Shown here piece after piece: positions 33,102-42,649 of a stretch of 64,000 nucleotides of DNA. Each line of letters begins with the position of its first letter. Positions within the stretch are counted from its first letter, which is position 1. Both the position numbers and the translations under genes were made by a program. The DNA lies in NCBI RefSeq assembly GCF_037338445.1, contig NZ_CP147838.1, positions 1,922,001-1,986,000 of the forward strand, given 5' to 3'. Below the pieces are notes generated by a model. It was given only the letters and a program-made list of their open reading frames with translations, searched no databases and was not told where the DNA came from. The DNA is from Salinibaculum sp. SYNS191 (lineage in GTDB: Archaea > Halobacteriota > Halobacteria > Halobacteriales > Haloarculaceae).

Positions 33102-34496
33102 ATGGGGGCCCCTACCGCCGCCGTGGTCGCCGCTGTGCCGGTGTCCGTAGACGTATTTGGCATCGCAGTGAGCGACACGGCCTTCGTCGGACTCGGCGCA
33201 GTCGCAATCGTCGTGCTCCTCGCGCTGTCTGCCTTCTTCTCCTCCTCGGAGATAGCGATGTTCTCGCTCGCCTCCCACCGCGTGGAGTCGCTGGCCGAGA
33301 GGGGCGGAGCGGGAACGGTGCTCAAGCGCCTGCGCGACGACCCACACCGCCTGCTCGTGACGATTCTGGTCGGCAACAACCTCGTCAACATCGCCATGTC
33401 CTCCATCGCGACGGGACTGCTCAGTTTCTACCTGGGCAACGGCGGGCTGGCGGTCGTGCTGGCGACGGTCGGCATCACCGCGCTCGTCCTGCTGTTCGGC
33501 GAGAGCGCGCCGAAGTCGTACGCCATCGAGAACACCGAGTCGTGGGCGCTGCGCATCTCCCGGCCGCTGAAACTCGCCGAGACGCTGCTGTTGCCGCTGG
33601 TCGTCCTCTTCGACTACCTGACGCGGGTGGTCAACAAGGTCACCGGCGGCCGCAGCGCCATCGAGACGTCCTACGTCACCCGCCAGGAGATACGCGACAT
33701 CATCGAAACCGGCGAGCGCGAGGGCGTCCTCGACGAGGAGGAACGCGAGATGCTCCAGCGCACGCTGCGGTTCAACCGCACCATCGCCAAGGAGGTGATG
33801 ACCCCGCGGCTGGACATGACCGCCGTCGCCAAGGACGCCAGCATCCAGGAGGCCCTGGAGACGTGCATCCAGAGCGGCCACGCGCGCATCCCCGTCTACG
33901 AGGGAAGCCTGGACAACGTCATCGGCGTCGCGCACATCCGCGACCTGGTCCGGGACCTCAACTACGGCGAACTGGACCGGGACATCGACCTGGAGGACGT
34001 CATCGAGCCGACGCTGCACGTCCCCGAGTCGAAGAACGTCGACGACCTCCTGGCGGAGATGCGCGACGAGCGCATGCACATGGTCATCGTCATCGACGAG
34101 TTCGGGACCACGGAGGGCCTGGTGACGATGGAAGACCTGACCGAGGAAATCGTCGGCGAGATACTCGAGGGCGAGGAACGGGAGCCCATCGAGTTCCTGG
34201 ACGAGGACACGGTCCTGGTCAAGGGCGAGGTCAACGTCGACGAGGTCAACGAGACCCTTGGCATCGACATCCCCGAGGGCGAGGAGTTCGAGACCATCGC
34301 CGGGTTCATCTTCAACCGCGCCGGCCGCCTGGTCGAGGAGGGCGAGGTCATCGAATACGACGGCGTCGAGATACGCGTCGAGCAGGTCGAGAACACCCGC
34401 ATCATGAAGGCGCGCATCAGCGGCTTCACCGGCGAAGACGGCGAGGAGGCCGACGAGGCGGACGACACCGAGACCAGCGAGGTCTCACCCGATTAG
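33102..34496 (+). CDS. CNNM/CorC (HlyC) family membrane protein with CBS pair
   Basis: A 464-aa protein. A DUF21/CNNM membrane domain (residues 20-200, LSAFFSSSEIAMFSLASHRV, LLFGESAPKSYAI) is followed by two CBS domains (EVMTPRLDM, RIPVYEG, MVIVIDEFGTTEGLVT) and a C-terminal CorC_HlyC domain (AGFIFNRAGRLVEEGEV), then an acidic tail. Family members act in Mg2+ or other ion extrusion, gated by nucleotide at the CBS pair. A CTCTTAATCC box about 30 bp before the ATG at 33102 supports this start over an ATG at 33060. Confidence 0.9.
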   Translation: MGAPTAAVVAAVPVSVDVFGIAVSDTAFVGLGAVAIVVLLALSAFFSSSEIAMFSLASHRVESLAERGGAGTVLKRLRDDPHRLLVTILVGNNLVNIAMSSIATGLLSFYLGNGGLAVVLATVGITALVLLFGESAPKSYAIENTESWALRISRPLKLAETLLLPLVVLFDYLTRVVNKVTGGRSAIETSYVTRQEIRDIIETGEREGVLDEEEREMLQRTLRFNRTIAKEVMTPRLDMTAVAKDASIQEALETCIQSGHARIPVYEGSLDNVIGVAHIRDLVRDLNYGELDRDIDLEDVIEPTLHVPESKNVDDLLAEMRDERMHMVIVIDEFGTTEGLVTMEDLTEEIVGEILEGEEREPIEFLDEDTVLVKGEVNVDEVNETLGIDIPEGEEFETIAGFIFNRAGRLVEEGEVIEYDGVEIRVEQVENTRIMKARISGFTGEDGEEADEADDTETSEVSPD

Positions 34497-35678
34497 GAGG
34501 CCGTCGACGACGGCGAACGCGCCGTAGCTGACCGCGAACGCGCCGACGAGCGAGCCAATCCACGCCAGCACCGTGTAGCCCATCTTCGAGACAGAGACTT
34601 CGCCGCCGCCGTCGCCGCTGGCCGCGTAGCCGCTGCCGATGATGGCGCTGACGATAATCTCGTTGAAGGAGACGGGAATCCCGAAGAAGACGGCCGTCTG
34701 GGCGATGGCGAAGGAGGGGATGAGCGCGGCGATGGAGCGGCGGGGGCCGAGCGAGGAGTAGTCCTGCGAGAGCGCCTTTATCATCCGCGGCGCGCCGGTC
34801 CACGACCCGAGCAACAGCCCCAGTCCGCCGCCGAAAAGCAGGGGCACGAGCGGGATGCCGACCGTGTCGGTCAGCGGCAGGAGCGGGCCGAGCGCCAGCC
34901 CGACCTGACTGCCGCCGGCGGAGAAGGCGACGAGCCCGCCCAGCGCGAGCAGGAAGTGCCGCTGGCCGCGGGCCTCGTCGCCCCGCATGTCGTAGGCCAG
35001 CAGGAGCGCCAGCGCGACAGCCAGCGCCAGCGAGACGGCGACACGGGCACCGAGGGTGCCGCCCAGGTCCGCTGCGACCGTCTCGGCGACCGAGCGCTGC
35101 GCGCCGGCCGGGCCGAGGAAGACGAACCGGATGTTCGCGAGGATGAGACCCACCAGGCCCGCGAGAGCGGGTACGAGCAGGCTCTCGGGGATGCCCTCGG
35201 TCCGGAGCAGGCGGGCGGTGGCGTAGGAGACGCCGCCGCCGACGAAGGGGACCAGCACCCACAGCGTGGCTATCTCCTGGTACTTCGCCCACGCGGGGTC
35301 GCCGCCGAGTGCCAGCCCGACGCCGACGACGGCGCCCGTGACGGTGAACGCGGTCGCTATCGGGTACCCCTCGAACACCCCGAGCGCGACGAGGACGGCG
35401 GCGACGACGAGCGCGATGATGGCCGCCGTCGGCGTCAGCGGCTGGTTCAGGACGAGGTCCTTCCCGACCGCCTCGGTGACGTTCGCACCCTGCAGGACCG
35501 CGCCGGCCAGTCCCAGTATCCCGACGTAGAAGCCGGCCCGCATCACGGAGATGGCGTTGGCACCGACCGCGGGGGCGAAGGGCGTCGACCCCGAGGAGCC
35601 GGCACCGATTGCCCACGCCATGAAGAGGCTGGCGACTCCGGCGACCAGAAGCGTCGCGAGCGTCCCGGCTGTTACCAT
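34485..35678 (-). CDS. PiT family inorganic phosphate transporter
   Basis: A 397-aa permease with about ten helices. The two PiT signatures are visible as paired halves: PFAPAVGANAISVMRAGFY near the N-terminus and ALGGLVAFSAGGSQVGLALGP in the second half. It takes up phosphate with cations. No PhoU-like gene is adjacent. Its last 12 bp overlap the convergent CNNM gene. The ATG at 35678 gives a standard start, MVTAGTLATLLVAGVASLF. Confidence 0.88.
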   Translation of the reverse strand: MVTAGTLATLLVAGVASLFMAWAIGAGSSGSTPFAPAVGANAISVMRAGFYVGILGLAGAVLQGANVTEAVGKDLVLNQPLTPTAAIIALVVAAVLVALGVFEGYPIATAFTVTGAVVGVGLALGGDPAWAKYQEIATLWVLVPFVGGGVSYATARLLRTEGIPESLLVPALAGLVGLILANIRFVFLGPAGAQRSVAETVAADLGGTLGARVAVSLALAVALALLLAYDMRGDEARGQRHFLLALGGLVAFSAGGSQVGLALGPLLPLTDTVGIPLVPLLFGGGLGLLLGSWTGAPRMIKALSQDYSSLGPRRSIAALIPSFAIAQTAVFFGIPVSFNEIIVSAIIGSGYAASGDGGGEVSVSKMGYTVLAWIGSLVGAFAVSYGAFAVVDGLLIG

Positions 35679-35730
35679 TTGGGCGTGGTACAGAGTGGAG
35701 GTGTAAGAGCCTGCCGAACGCCCGGAGCGG

Positions 35731-37263
35731 TCAGAACTCCAGCGAGACGCGGTCCCGGAGCGAGCGCGCCGGCGAGCGGTCGTCAGCCACCGCGTCGGCG
35801 GCGTGCGCGCCGCTGATGAGACACATCGGGACGCCGATGCCGGGCGTCGTCGAGCCGCCGACGTAGTAGAGGTCGTCGACCGCATCGGCGCGGCGGCCGG
35901 GCCGGAACGGGCCGGTCTGGGTGAGCGTGTGGGCCATCCCCAGCGCGGTGCCGCCCGGGGCGGAGTACCGCTCGGCGAAGGTCCGGACGCTGGCCTCGTG
36001 CTCGGTGACGATGCGCCCGCGCAGGTCGACGCCGGTGTGCTCGGCGACGTCGGCCAGCACCTGCTCGCGGAACCGCGCGCGCTGGTCCGGGCCGTCGTCC
36101 AGGCCGGGCGCGATGGGGACGAGGATGACGACCGTCTCGTGGCCGTCGGGCGCGACGGTGTCGTCGGTGGCGCTGGGGACGTTGAGGTAGTAGGCGGGGT
36201 CGTCCGGCCAGCGCGGGTCGTCGAAGATGGCCTCGAAGTGGCTCCGCCAGTCCGTCGGCAGGACGAGCGTGTGGTGTTCCAGCGGGTCGACGCTGCCCTC
36301 GACGCCGAGATAGAGCATGTACGCGGAGGGGGCGTAGGTCCGGGAGTCCCAGTAGCGGTCCCCGTGGTCGCGGTGCCGGTCGGGGAGGAGGTCGCGCTCG
36401 ACGTGGGCCGGCGGCGCGTTGGCGACCACGGTGTCGGCGTCGCGAGCGCGTTCGGGAGTCTCCAGTTGCAGGCCCCGCGTGCCGCCCGGCTGGATGCCCG
36501 TCACGTCGACGCCTGTCTCGACGTCGACGCCGAGTTCGGTCGCGAGGTCGGCCAGGGCCTCCACGACGCGGTAGAGGCCGCCGTCGTCGGGGTAGTAGAC
36601 GCCGAGGTTGTAGTCGACGTGGCTCATCAGCGTGTAGATGGCGGGCGTGTTGTACGGCGACCCGCCGAGGAAGACCAGCGTGTACTGCACGAGTTGCTTG
36701 AGCTTCGGGTGGTCGAAGAACTGGCCGACGTAGTCGTCCATCGACTTCACGAGCGTGGCGGCGGGCAGCGAGCGCATCACGTCGGTGTCCACCCAGTCGC
36801 GAAACCGGGGGCGGTCCTCGTAGACGAACCGCTCCATACCGACGTCGTAGACGAACTCGGACTCGTCGAGGTAGGTGTCGAAGGCCGCGCCCGCGCCCGT
36901 CTCGTAGGACTCGAAGAGTTCGCGGACCCCGTCGGGGTCGGCGGGGACGTCGACGCGGTCGCCGTCCTTGAAGAAGACCCGGTAGTTGGGATCCAGGCGG
37001 GTCAGCGAGTAGTAGTCCTCCGGCGAGCGGTCGAAGCGGTCGAAGAACCACTCGAAGACGTCGGGCATCAGGTACCACGAGGGGCCGGTGTCGAACGTGA
37101 AGCCGTCGTCCTCGATGCGACCGGTCCGGCCGCCGGGATGGGCGTGGCGCTCCAGTACGGTCACGTCGGCACCGCTGTCGGCGAGGGCGGCGGCCGTCGC
37201 CAGCCCACCGATGCCGGCACCGACGACTGTCACGGACTCGTCACTCAGGGGCGCTGAGGACAT
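35731..37263 (-). CDS. CrtI-family phytoene desaturase-like carotenoid enzyme
   Basis: A 510-aa FAD enzyme. VTVVGAGIGGLATAAALA is the dinucleotide fold, HPGGRTGRIEDDGFTFDTGP the conserved substrate-side motif, and DDLYYVGGSTTPGIGVPMCL the C-terminal carotenoid-desaturase signature. Haloarchaea use CrtI for phytoene to lycopene and CrtD-like relatives for bacterioruberin; which step this enzyme performs cannot be told, and no other carotenoid gene is in view. Length matches the family. Confidence 0.88.
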   Translation of the reverse strand: MSSAPLSDESVTVVGAGIGGLATAAALADSGADVTVLERHAHPGGRTGRIEDDGFTFDTGPSWYLMPDVFEWFFDRFDRSPEDYYSLTRLDPNYRVFFKDGDRVDVPADPDGVRELFESYETGAGAAFDTYLDESEFVYDVGMERFVYEDRPRFRDWVDTDVMRSLPAATLVKSMDDYVGQFFDHPKLKQLVQYTLVFLGGSPYNTPAIYTLMSHVDYNLGVYYPDDGGLYRVVEALADLATELGVDVETGVDVTGIQPGGTRGLQLETPERARDADTVVANAPPAHVERDLLPDRHRDHGDRYWDSRTYAPSAYMLYLGVEGSVDPLEHHTLVLPTDWRSHFEAIFDDPRWPDDPAYYLNVPSATDDTVAPDGHETVVILVPIAPGLDDGPDQRARFREQVLADVAEHTGVDLRGRIVTEHEASVRTFAERYSAPGGTALGMAHTLTQTGPFRPGRRADAVDDLYYVGGSTTPGIGVPMCLISGAHAADAVADDRSPARSLRDRVSLEF

Positions 37264-37323
37264 CACCGGCGCTAGGGACTGAACCCGTGTAACGGGGCAC
37301 CCGCACGACGGCGGGGTTTCAAG

Positions 37324-38028
37324 TTAGCTCGTCTTCGCGTCGGCGTCGTTGTCGGTCTCGGGTGCGTCGACCCCCTCCGCGGCCTCGATGGCCTCGGTCT
37401 CCTTTTCGGTGTCGACGTGCCAGCGGTCGATGTCCTCGACGTAGGACGCCAGCGTGTTCGAGACGCGTATCTTCAGGTCGTCGTCGTTGACGTCGACCTC
37501 GAAGATGTAGTCGGGGCCCTCGCCCCGGCCGACGCGCTGGAGGTTCGCGCTGACGAGGTCGTTGTCGAAGTAGTAGGGCGCTATCTGGGTCATCACGTTC
37601 TCGTAGACGGCGTTCTCGACGGTCCGCAGCGCCTTCCGGCCCGCGGAGTCGGCGGCGCGGGCCACGTAGTCGAGACTCTCGCCCCACTTGTCGACGGCCT
37701 CGTCGGGGTCGTCCAGTTTCTCGTAGGACTCCGCGAGTTTCTCGCCGGCGGTCTGGAGGTCCTCGTCGGGGTTCTTGCCCTCCCGCTCGCCTTTGCCCTC
37801 CTCGACGCTCGCCTGCTCGGCGGTCTTCTCGCTGACGTCCTCGTCCAGTCGCTCGTGACTCTTGGGTCGCCACTCGTCGAACTCCGCCAGCGCGTCGCCG
37901 TCGACCGCGACGCCCTCCTCCGTACCGACGTCTTTCAGCGCACGGACGATGCGCTCGCCGTGTTCGACGGCGTCGACCCAGTCCCCCCGTATCTTGAATC
38001 CGGAAACGCTCTCTTCGAAGTCAACCAT
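37324..38028 (-). CDS. DUF5828 family haloarchaeal protein
   Basis: A 234-aa acidic protein with no membrane segment. Residues 1-60 (ESVSGFKIRGDWVDAVEHG) and 105-200 (AYENV-like TIAPYYFDND region and DYIFEVDVNDDDLKIRV) look folded; the middle and the last 30 residues are highly charged and probably flexible. It resembles the haloarchaeal family DUF5828, whose function is unknown. It stands alone with a 384-bp gap before it. Confidence 0.65.
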   Translation of the reverse strand: MVDFEESVSGFKIRGDWVDAVEHGERIVRALKDVGTEEGVAVDGDALAEFDEWRPKSHERLDEDVSEKTAEQASVEEGKGEREGKNPDEDLQTAGEKLAESYEKLDDPDEAVDKWGESLDYVARAADSAGRKALRTVENAVYENVMTQIAPYYFDNDLVSANLQRVGRGEGPDYIFEVDVNDDDLKIRVSNTLASYVEDIDRWHVDTEKETEAIEAAEGVDAPETDNDADAKTS

Positions 38029-38412
38029 ATGTGAACAATAGTGCGTGTCGTCTCCCGCGGCTGCCAGCCGTAACCATCAGTCGGTCGCGGATACGGTGTG
38101 GACCCGAATAAGTGTTGCCGCCCGTGAATCTGCCGGTACACCACCCCGCAACGACGACGGACCATCAGCGAACAGCGGTCCGGAACCTGGCACCAGACCC
38201 GTGAGCAACGCGCAACCACACGTAGGCACCTGGAGAGCAGCGGTCAGTCGCGACGGCGACCGCCCGTGGCGCGACTCGCCCGTCGACCACGGACGCCGTT
38301 CGGAGCGTTCTGAAAGTTTGGCTCGTTGTGATGGTTTGGACGCCCTGACGGAGGGCCAGACCGGACCGACGTAATCACGAGATACTTTGCGCGACCGCTC
38401 CGACCGTCGGGT
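38029..38412. other. 384-bp intergenic region without a supported gene
   Basis: Divergent space between DUF5828 (-) and upp (+). Open frames exist on both strands but lack clear bias, promoter or family features. A CTTATTC box (38105-38111, minus) may serve DUF5828, and GAGATACTTTGC (38379-38390) upp. The rest shows no clear hairpin or repeat; a small RNA cannot be excluded. Confidence 0.5.
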
Positions 38413-39090
38413 ATGGGACTGGAGGAGCGCGAACACGCTGTCGTCGTGACGCATCCGCTGGCACAGCAGACGCTGACCGACCTCCGCCGGGCCGACACGG
38501 ACTCCGTGGCCTTCCGGGAGGGGCTGGTCGACCTGGGACGGCTCTGCGGGTACGAACTCGTCGACGGCTACATGGAGACCGAGGCGGTGCCGATACGTAC
38601 GCCGCTGACGGAGACGACCGGCCAGCGCGTCGCGGGGCTGGAGGACGTCGTCGTCGTGAACGTCCTGCGCGCGGCGACGCCGTTCGTCGAGGGTCTGCTG
38701 AAGACCGTCCCCGACGCCCGGCAGGGCGTCATCTCGGCAAGCCGCGACGAGGAGGCGGGGATGGACGACGACGGCGAGTTCCCCATCGAGGTCCAGTACG
38801 TCAAGTTGCCGGACATCCGGCCCGAGGACACCGTGGTCGTCGCCGACCCCATGCTCGCCACGGGGTCGACGATGTGTACCGTCCTGGAGGAGGTGACGGG
38901 CGGCCAGCCCGACCCCGAGCAACTCGTCGTCCTCTCGGCGGTCAGCGCGCCGCCGGGGCTGGAACGCGTCGGCGAGGCCTTCCCGAATGCGGAACGTATA
39001 ACCGTCGGCCTCGACGACCGGTTGGACGACGACGGCTTCATCGTCCCCGGACTCGGGGACGCCGGCGACCGGGCGTTCAACACGAACTGA
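38413..39090 (+). CDS. upp: Uracil phosphoribosyltransferase
   Basis: A 225-aa UPRTase salvaging uracil with PRPP to [23 protein letters not shown] opens the fold, [19 protein letters not shown] precedes the active site, and [20 protein letters not shown] is the PRPP loop, with the C-terminal [14 protein letters not shown] matching the GD.GDR motif of the uracil site. Normal length. PRPP is provided by prs at 16833. Confidence 0.97.
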   Translation: MGLEEREHAVVVTHPLAQQTLTDLRRADTDSVAFREGLVDLGRLCGYELVDGYMETEAVPIRTPLTETTGQRVAGLEDVVVVNVLRAATPFVEGLLKTVPDARQGVISASRDEEAGMDDDGEFPIEVQYVKLPDIRPEDTVVVADPMLATGSTMCTVLEEVTGGQPDPEQLVVLSAVSAPPGLERVGEAFPNAERITVGLDDRLDDDGFIVPGLGDAGDRAFNTN

Positions 39091-39229
39091 CCGGACCGCC
39101 CGTGGCCCGTATCGACGGGTGTCGTACCCCTTCGTTTCACCTGGAGATTCGACAGACAGCGGTCTGTTTACACCTGCATCAGAATTCGTGTCGGGTGGTG
39201 ACACGAACCGTTGTCAATCGAGAGACTAG

Positions 39230-39841
39230 TCAATCGTCGAACTCGCCGGCGAGGTCCGCGCGGCCGCTGGTGGCGCTGCGGATGCGGTCTCTGAGTTCGG
39301 CGGCGCTGGCCTCCGGCGCGCGCACGTCGAAGGCGACCTGTTCCTCGTAGCTGGCCTCGAACTCGCAGTCGGCGGATTCGAGGATGCCCCGCACCGACCC
39401 GGAGTCGTCGTAGTCGACGGTGACGGAGAACGTCTCGTGGGGCACCGCCTCCACGACGCCGGCGTCGTCCAGCGCCTCCTTGACGCCGCGGCTGTAGGCC
39501 CGGGCCAGGCCGCCGACGCCGAGTTTCGTCCCGCCGTAGTAGCGGGTGACGACGGCGACGACGTTCTCGACGTCCTCCTGGACGAGGACGTTCAGCGCGG
39601 GCTTGCCGGCAGAGCCGCTGGGTTCGTCAGCGTCGCTCGACCACTCCCGGAGCGGGTCGGCACGGACGCGGTAGGCGGGGACGTTGTGGGTCGCGTCGGC
39701 GTACTCCTCGTTCACCGCCGCGATGAAGTCCTCCGCCTCGTCGACGGTGTGAGCGGGCGCGACGTGGCCGATGAACTCGGAGCCGCGAATCTCGAAGCGC
39801 GCGCGGCCGCGGCCGGCGACGGTCCGGAAGGCGTCGGTCAC
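39230..39841 (-). CDS. IMPACT/YigZ family protein
   Basis: A 203-aa protein with the family motif EDVENVVAVVTRYYGGTKLG followed by GGLARAYSRGVKEAL, and an upstream DEPSGSAGKPALNVL (usually DGEPxxTAGxP). The C-terminal half is the DUF1949-like domain. The family binds nucleic acid or ribosome-associated partners; its bacterial role is uncertain. Confidence 0.92.
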   Translation of the reverse strand: MTDAFRTVAGRGRARFEIRGSEFIGHVAPAHTVDEAEDFIAAVNEEYADATHNVPAYRVRADPLREWSSDADEPSGSAGKPALNVLVQEDVENVVAVVTRYYGGTKLGVGGLARAYSRGVKEALDDAGVVEAVPHETFSVTVDYDDSGSVRGILESADCEFEASYEEQVAFDVRAPEASAAELRDRIRSATSGRADLAGEFDD

Positions 39842-39878
39842 ACCGCGACGTTCGCGGGGGGTCGGTTTGGGGCTTTCG

Positions 39879-40103
39879 TCAGTCCCCCTCCAGCGCCCGC
39901 TCTAGCTGGACACACAGCGCGCCTAGGTCGTCCAGTTCCTCCGCCACCCGCGCCGGGTCGCCGTCCTCGTCGCGGGCTTCGAGGTGGGCCTGGGCGAGTT
40001 CCCCCATCTCCTCCTGCATCGCCAGCAGCAGCGTCTCAGGGTCTTGCAGCCCCCACTGCTCGATGTTCTCGTCGGCCTTCGCGGCCCACTCGTCGCGGCT
40101 CAT
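39879..40103 (-). CDS. Small MazG-like protein
   Basis: A 74-aa all-helical protein with QEEMGELAQAHLEARDEDGD and VAEELDDLGALCVQLERAL, i.e. the ExxE...ExxD acidic helices of MazG-type NTP pyrophosphohydrolases that bind Mg2+. It is only the core length, as in MazG-like proteins. Its ATG overlaps the stop of an S9 peptidase gene (ATGA). The substrate is unknown. Confidence 0.75.
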   Translation of the reverse strand: MSRDEWAAKADENIEQWGLQDPETLLLAMQEEMGELAQAHLEARDEDGDPARVAEELDDLGALCVQLERALEGD

Positions 40104-42136
40104 CGCTCGTCCTCCCCGGTGAGACCGGCGTCGTCGTCCCGGTCCAGCGCGCGCGGGACGTCGTGGTACGCGGAGTAGCCGTCGAACCAGCGGGCGATGC
40201 GCTCGATGCGGTCGACGACGTGGCCGGGCTGGCCCGACCGGGAGAGTTCGTGGCCCTCGTCCGGGTAGCGCACGAGGCGGGTGTCGACGCCGTGCTTGCG
40301 GAGGATGCGGTGGAACAGTTCGGCGGGACCGATGGGCGTGCGGAAGTCGTCCTCGCTGTGGACGACGAGTGTGGGTGTGTCCACCTCGTCGGCGTGACCG
40401 ACCGGCGACTGTTCCCAGAGGAACTCGGGTTCCTCCCAGGGGGTGGTGTCGAAGTCGCCCTCGACGAGCTTGTAGGCCATGTCGGTCGACCCGTAGAACC
40501 CGGTGAGGTCGTAGACGCCGCGCTGGGCGACGGCCGCGGTGAACCGGTCGGTGTGGCCGACCATCCAGCCGGTCGTGAAGCCGCCGAAGCTCCCGCCGGT
40601 GAGAAAGACCTGGTCGCCGTCGACGGACGCGCGGTCGGTCACGGCGTCGACGCCGGCCATCACGTCCGCCATCGTGGTCGCCCCCCAGTCGCGCTCGATA
40701 GCGGTGGCGAAGTCCTCCCCGTAGCCCAGCGACCCCCGGGGGTTCGACCAGAAGACGACGTAGCCGCGGGCGGCCAGCGTCTGGAACTCGTGCCACATCG
40801 TCCCGCTCGTGGTCCACATCGCGTGGGGGCCGCCGTGGACCTCGACGGCCAGCGGGTACTGCTCCTCGGGGTCGAAATCCGGCGGGGTGAGCACCCACCC
40901 CTGGACCTCTCCGTCGGGGCCGTCGACGCGGATTTCCTCCGGCCGGGAGACCGCGCGGTCGTCCAGGTAGTCAGCGTTGACCCGGGTCAGGCGGCGCTCC
41001 TCGGCACCGCCGGGGGTCGCGACAAAGAGGTCGCCGGGGTGGTCCCACTCGCTGCGGACGAAGGCGACGAGGTCCGCGCCGACGTGGGCGCCGTCGATGC
41101 TGGCCCAGTCCTCGCGGCCGACGCGCTCGGGGTCGGTCCCGTCCCACGGCACCCGCCACAGCGCGCTCGCACCCTCGTCGGGCGTCACGAAGTACAGGCG
41201 CTCGGCGTCAGGGCCCCACTGGAGCACCCGCTCGTGGCTCAGCGAGCGGTCGAGGTCGGCGGCGGGTTCGTGAACGTCGCCGGTCGCGACGTCGTACACG
41301 CGCGGCTCGATGGGGCGCATCGAGGACCGGTCGGGGTCGACGCGGGCGTAGGCGATGCGGCCGTCGGCCGTCGCGGACAGCGTCGGGCCCCACGCCGTGA
41401 ACGTGTGGACCCCCGATTCCTCGCCGGTGTCGGTGTCGTGAGCGACGATGGCGTGCTCGATATCGTCGTCGGGGTCCGGGTCGCCCCGCTGGACGGTGTA
41501 GTACAGCGTGCTCCCGTCCCCCCACTCCGGGCTAGCGTGGCCGGCATCTGCGGTCGTCACGCGCTCGACGTCGTCTTCGCCGCCCGGGTCGGCGGCGAGG
41601 GTCGCGAGGTAGACCTGCGGGCGCGTCCCGTCGAAGTACTCCTCGCCCGACCGGTAGACGGTGCGGTCGACGACGCGGGGGTCCGGGTCCGCGGGTTCGT
41701 AGTCGTCGGGGACCGACAGGTCGCGGTCGGCCTCGCGGTCCTCGGGGCTGACCCGCTGGAGAAAGGCGATGCGGTCGCCGTCGGGACCCCAGGCGATGTC
41801 GGAGACGCCGCCGACCACGTCTGTGACCTGCCGGGCCTCGCCGCCGTCGGTGGGCACGACCCACAGTTGCGGCCGGTCGTCGTCGGCCCCGCGGGTGGAG
41901 ACGAAGGCGAGGCGGTCGCCGCTGGGACTCCAGCGGGGTTCGCTGTCGACCCCCTCCGCGAGCGTGAACCGGCGGGGTCGCCCGTCACCCAGCGGCGCGA
42001 CGTGGACCGTCGCCTCGTAGGACTCCGCGTCGTCGGGGACCTTCCTGAGGAAGGCGACGGCGTCGCCGTCCGGCGAGACGCGGGGGTCCGCGACCTGCTC
42101 GATGTCGTGGAAATCGGCAGCCTCGATTCGCTGCAT
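40100..42136 (-). CDS. S9 family peptidase (acylaminoacyl/prolyl oligopeptidase type)
   Basis: A 678-aa cytoplasmic peptidase. Residues 1-400 form a WD40-like beta-propeller (repeats such as [31 protein letters not shown]). The alpha/beta-hydrolase domain has VHGGPHAMW (oxyanion part), LTGGSFGGFTTGW with nucleophile Ser, VVHSEDDFRTP with Asp and DEGHELSR with His, so the triad is complete. It is coupled to the MazG-like gene. A second, only distantly similar S9 peptidase is at 53203. Confidence 0.93.
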   Translation of the reverse strand: MQRIEAADFHDIEQVADPRVSPDGDAVAFLRKVPDDAESYEATVHVAPLGDGRPRRFTLAEGVDSEPRWSPSGDRLAFVSTRGADDDRPQLWVVPTDGGEARQVTDVVGGVSDIAWGPDGDRIAFLQRVSPEDREADRDLSVPDDYEPADPDPRVVDRTVYRSGEEYFDGTRPQVYLATLAADPGGEDDVERVTTADAGHASPEWGDGSTLYYTVQRGDPDPDDDIEHAIVAHDTDTGEESGVHTFTAWGPTLSATADGRIAYARVDPDRSSMRPIEPRVYDVATGDVHEPAADLDRSLSHERVLQWGPDAERLYFVTPDEGASALWRVPWDGTDPERVGREDWASIDGAHVGADLVAFVRSEWDHPGDLFVATPGGAEERRLTRVNADYLDDRAVSRPEEIRVDGPDGEVQGWVLTPPDFDPEEQYPLAVEVHGGPHAMWTTSGTMWHEFQTLAARGYVVFWSNPRGSLGYGEDFATAIERDWGATTMADVMAGVDAVTDRASVDGDQVFLTGGSFGGFTTGWMVGHTDRFTAAVAQRGVYDLTGFYGSTDMAYKLVEGDFDTTPWEEPEFLWEQSPVGHADEVDTPTLVVHSEDDFRTPIGPAELFHRILRKHGVDTRLVRYPDEGHELSRSGQPGHVVDRIERIARWFDGYSAYHDVPRALDRDDDAGLTGEDER

Positions 42137-42211
42137 GGCCCGTGCTTGGACGGGCCCCGACTAATGGATTCGCCCCCAGCGTTTCGGTGTGGGTCGCCCG
42201 CCGCAGCCGGG

Positions 42212-42556
42212 TCACTCGTCGGTCTCCCGCCCGCCCCAGACGAGTTTCTCGGGAATCTCGACCGCCAGCGGGCCGGTCACCCGAATCTGACACGAGAGTC
42301 GGGGGTAACCAAAGCGGTCGGCGAGGCTGTCGTGCCAGTGTTCGGGTGCGGGTTCGTCGGCCAGGACGCGGACGCCGCAGGTCGCACAGAGGCCCCGCCC
42401 GCCGCAGTTGAGCCGCCGCCCTGCCCTGCTGTGTGGGGAGACGTCCGCCGCCAGGAGCGCGTCGCGCAGGACCGTCCCGTCGGCGACTGCCAGGTCGGTC
42501 GTCTCGCCGTCGTGGTGGACGGTCACCTGGTGTCGCGTCTCCGCTGGCGGTGTCAC
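42212..42556 (-). CDS. 2Fe-2S ferredoxin-type protein
   Basis: A 114-aa beta-grasp ferredoxin with ligands in RRLNCGGRGLCATCGVRV and a last Cys in YPRLSCQIRVTG, the CxxxxC-x2-C-xn-C pattern of plant-type 2Fe-2S proteins. It begins with a GTG at 42556. It is much less acidic than the main haloarchaeal ferredoxin at 46636 and lacks its N-terminal extension. The partner is unknown. Confidence 0.88.
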   Translation of the reverse strand: MTPPAETRHQVTVHHDGETTDLAVADGTVLRDALLAADVSPHSRAGRRLNCGGRGLCATCGVRVLADEPAPEHWHDSLADRFGYPRLSCQIRVTGPLAVEIPEKLVWGGRETDE

Positions 42557-42649
42557 GTGTGCGCTTCGGGTGCGTCGAGGATAGGGATTGTGCCGTCTCA
42601 GCCGAGCAGGACGACGGCGACGTGACGCTCTGTCGGTGCCTCCGGTGGC

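Noticed and set aside
38045..38374. Plus-strand frame in the DUF5828/upp gap
   Set aside because: Composition is not acidic, there is no good start or family feature, and the opposite strand is equally open.
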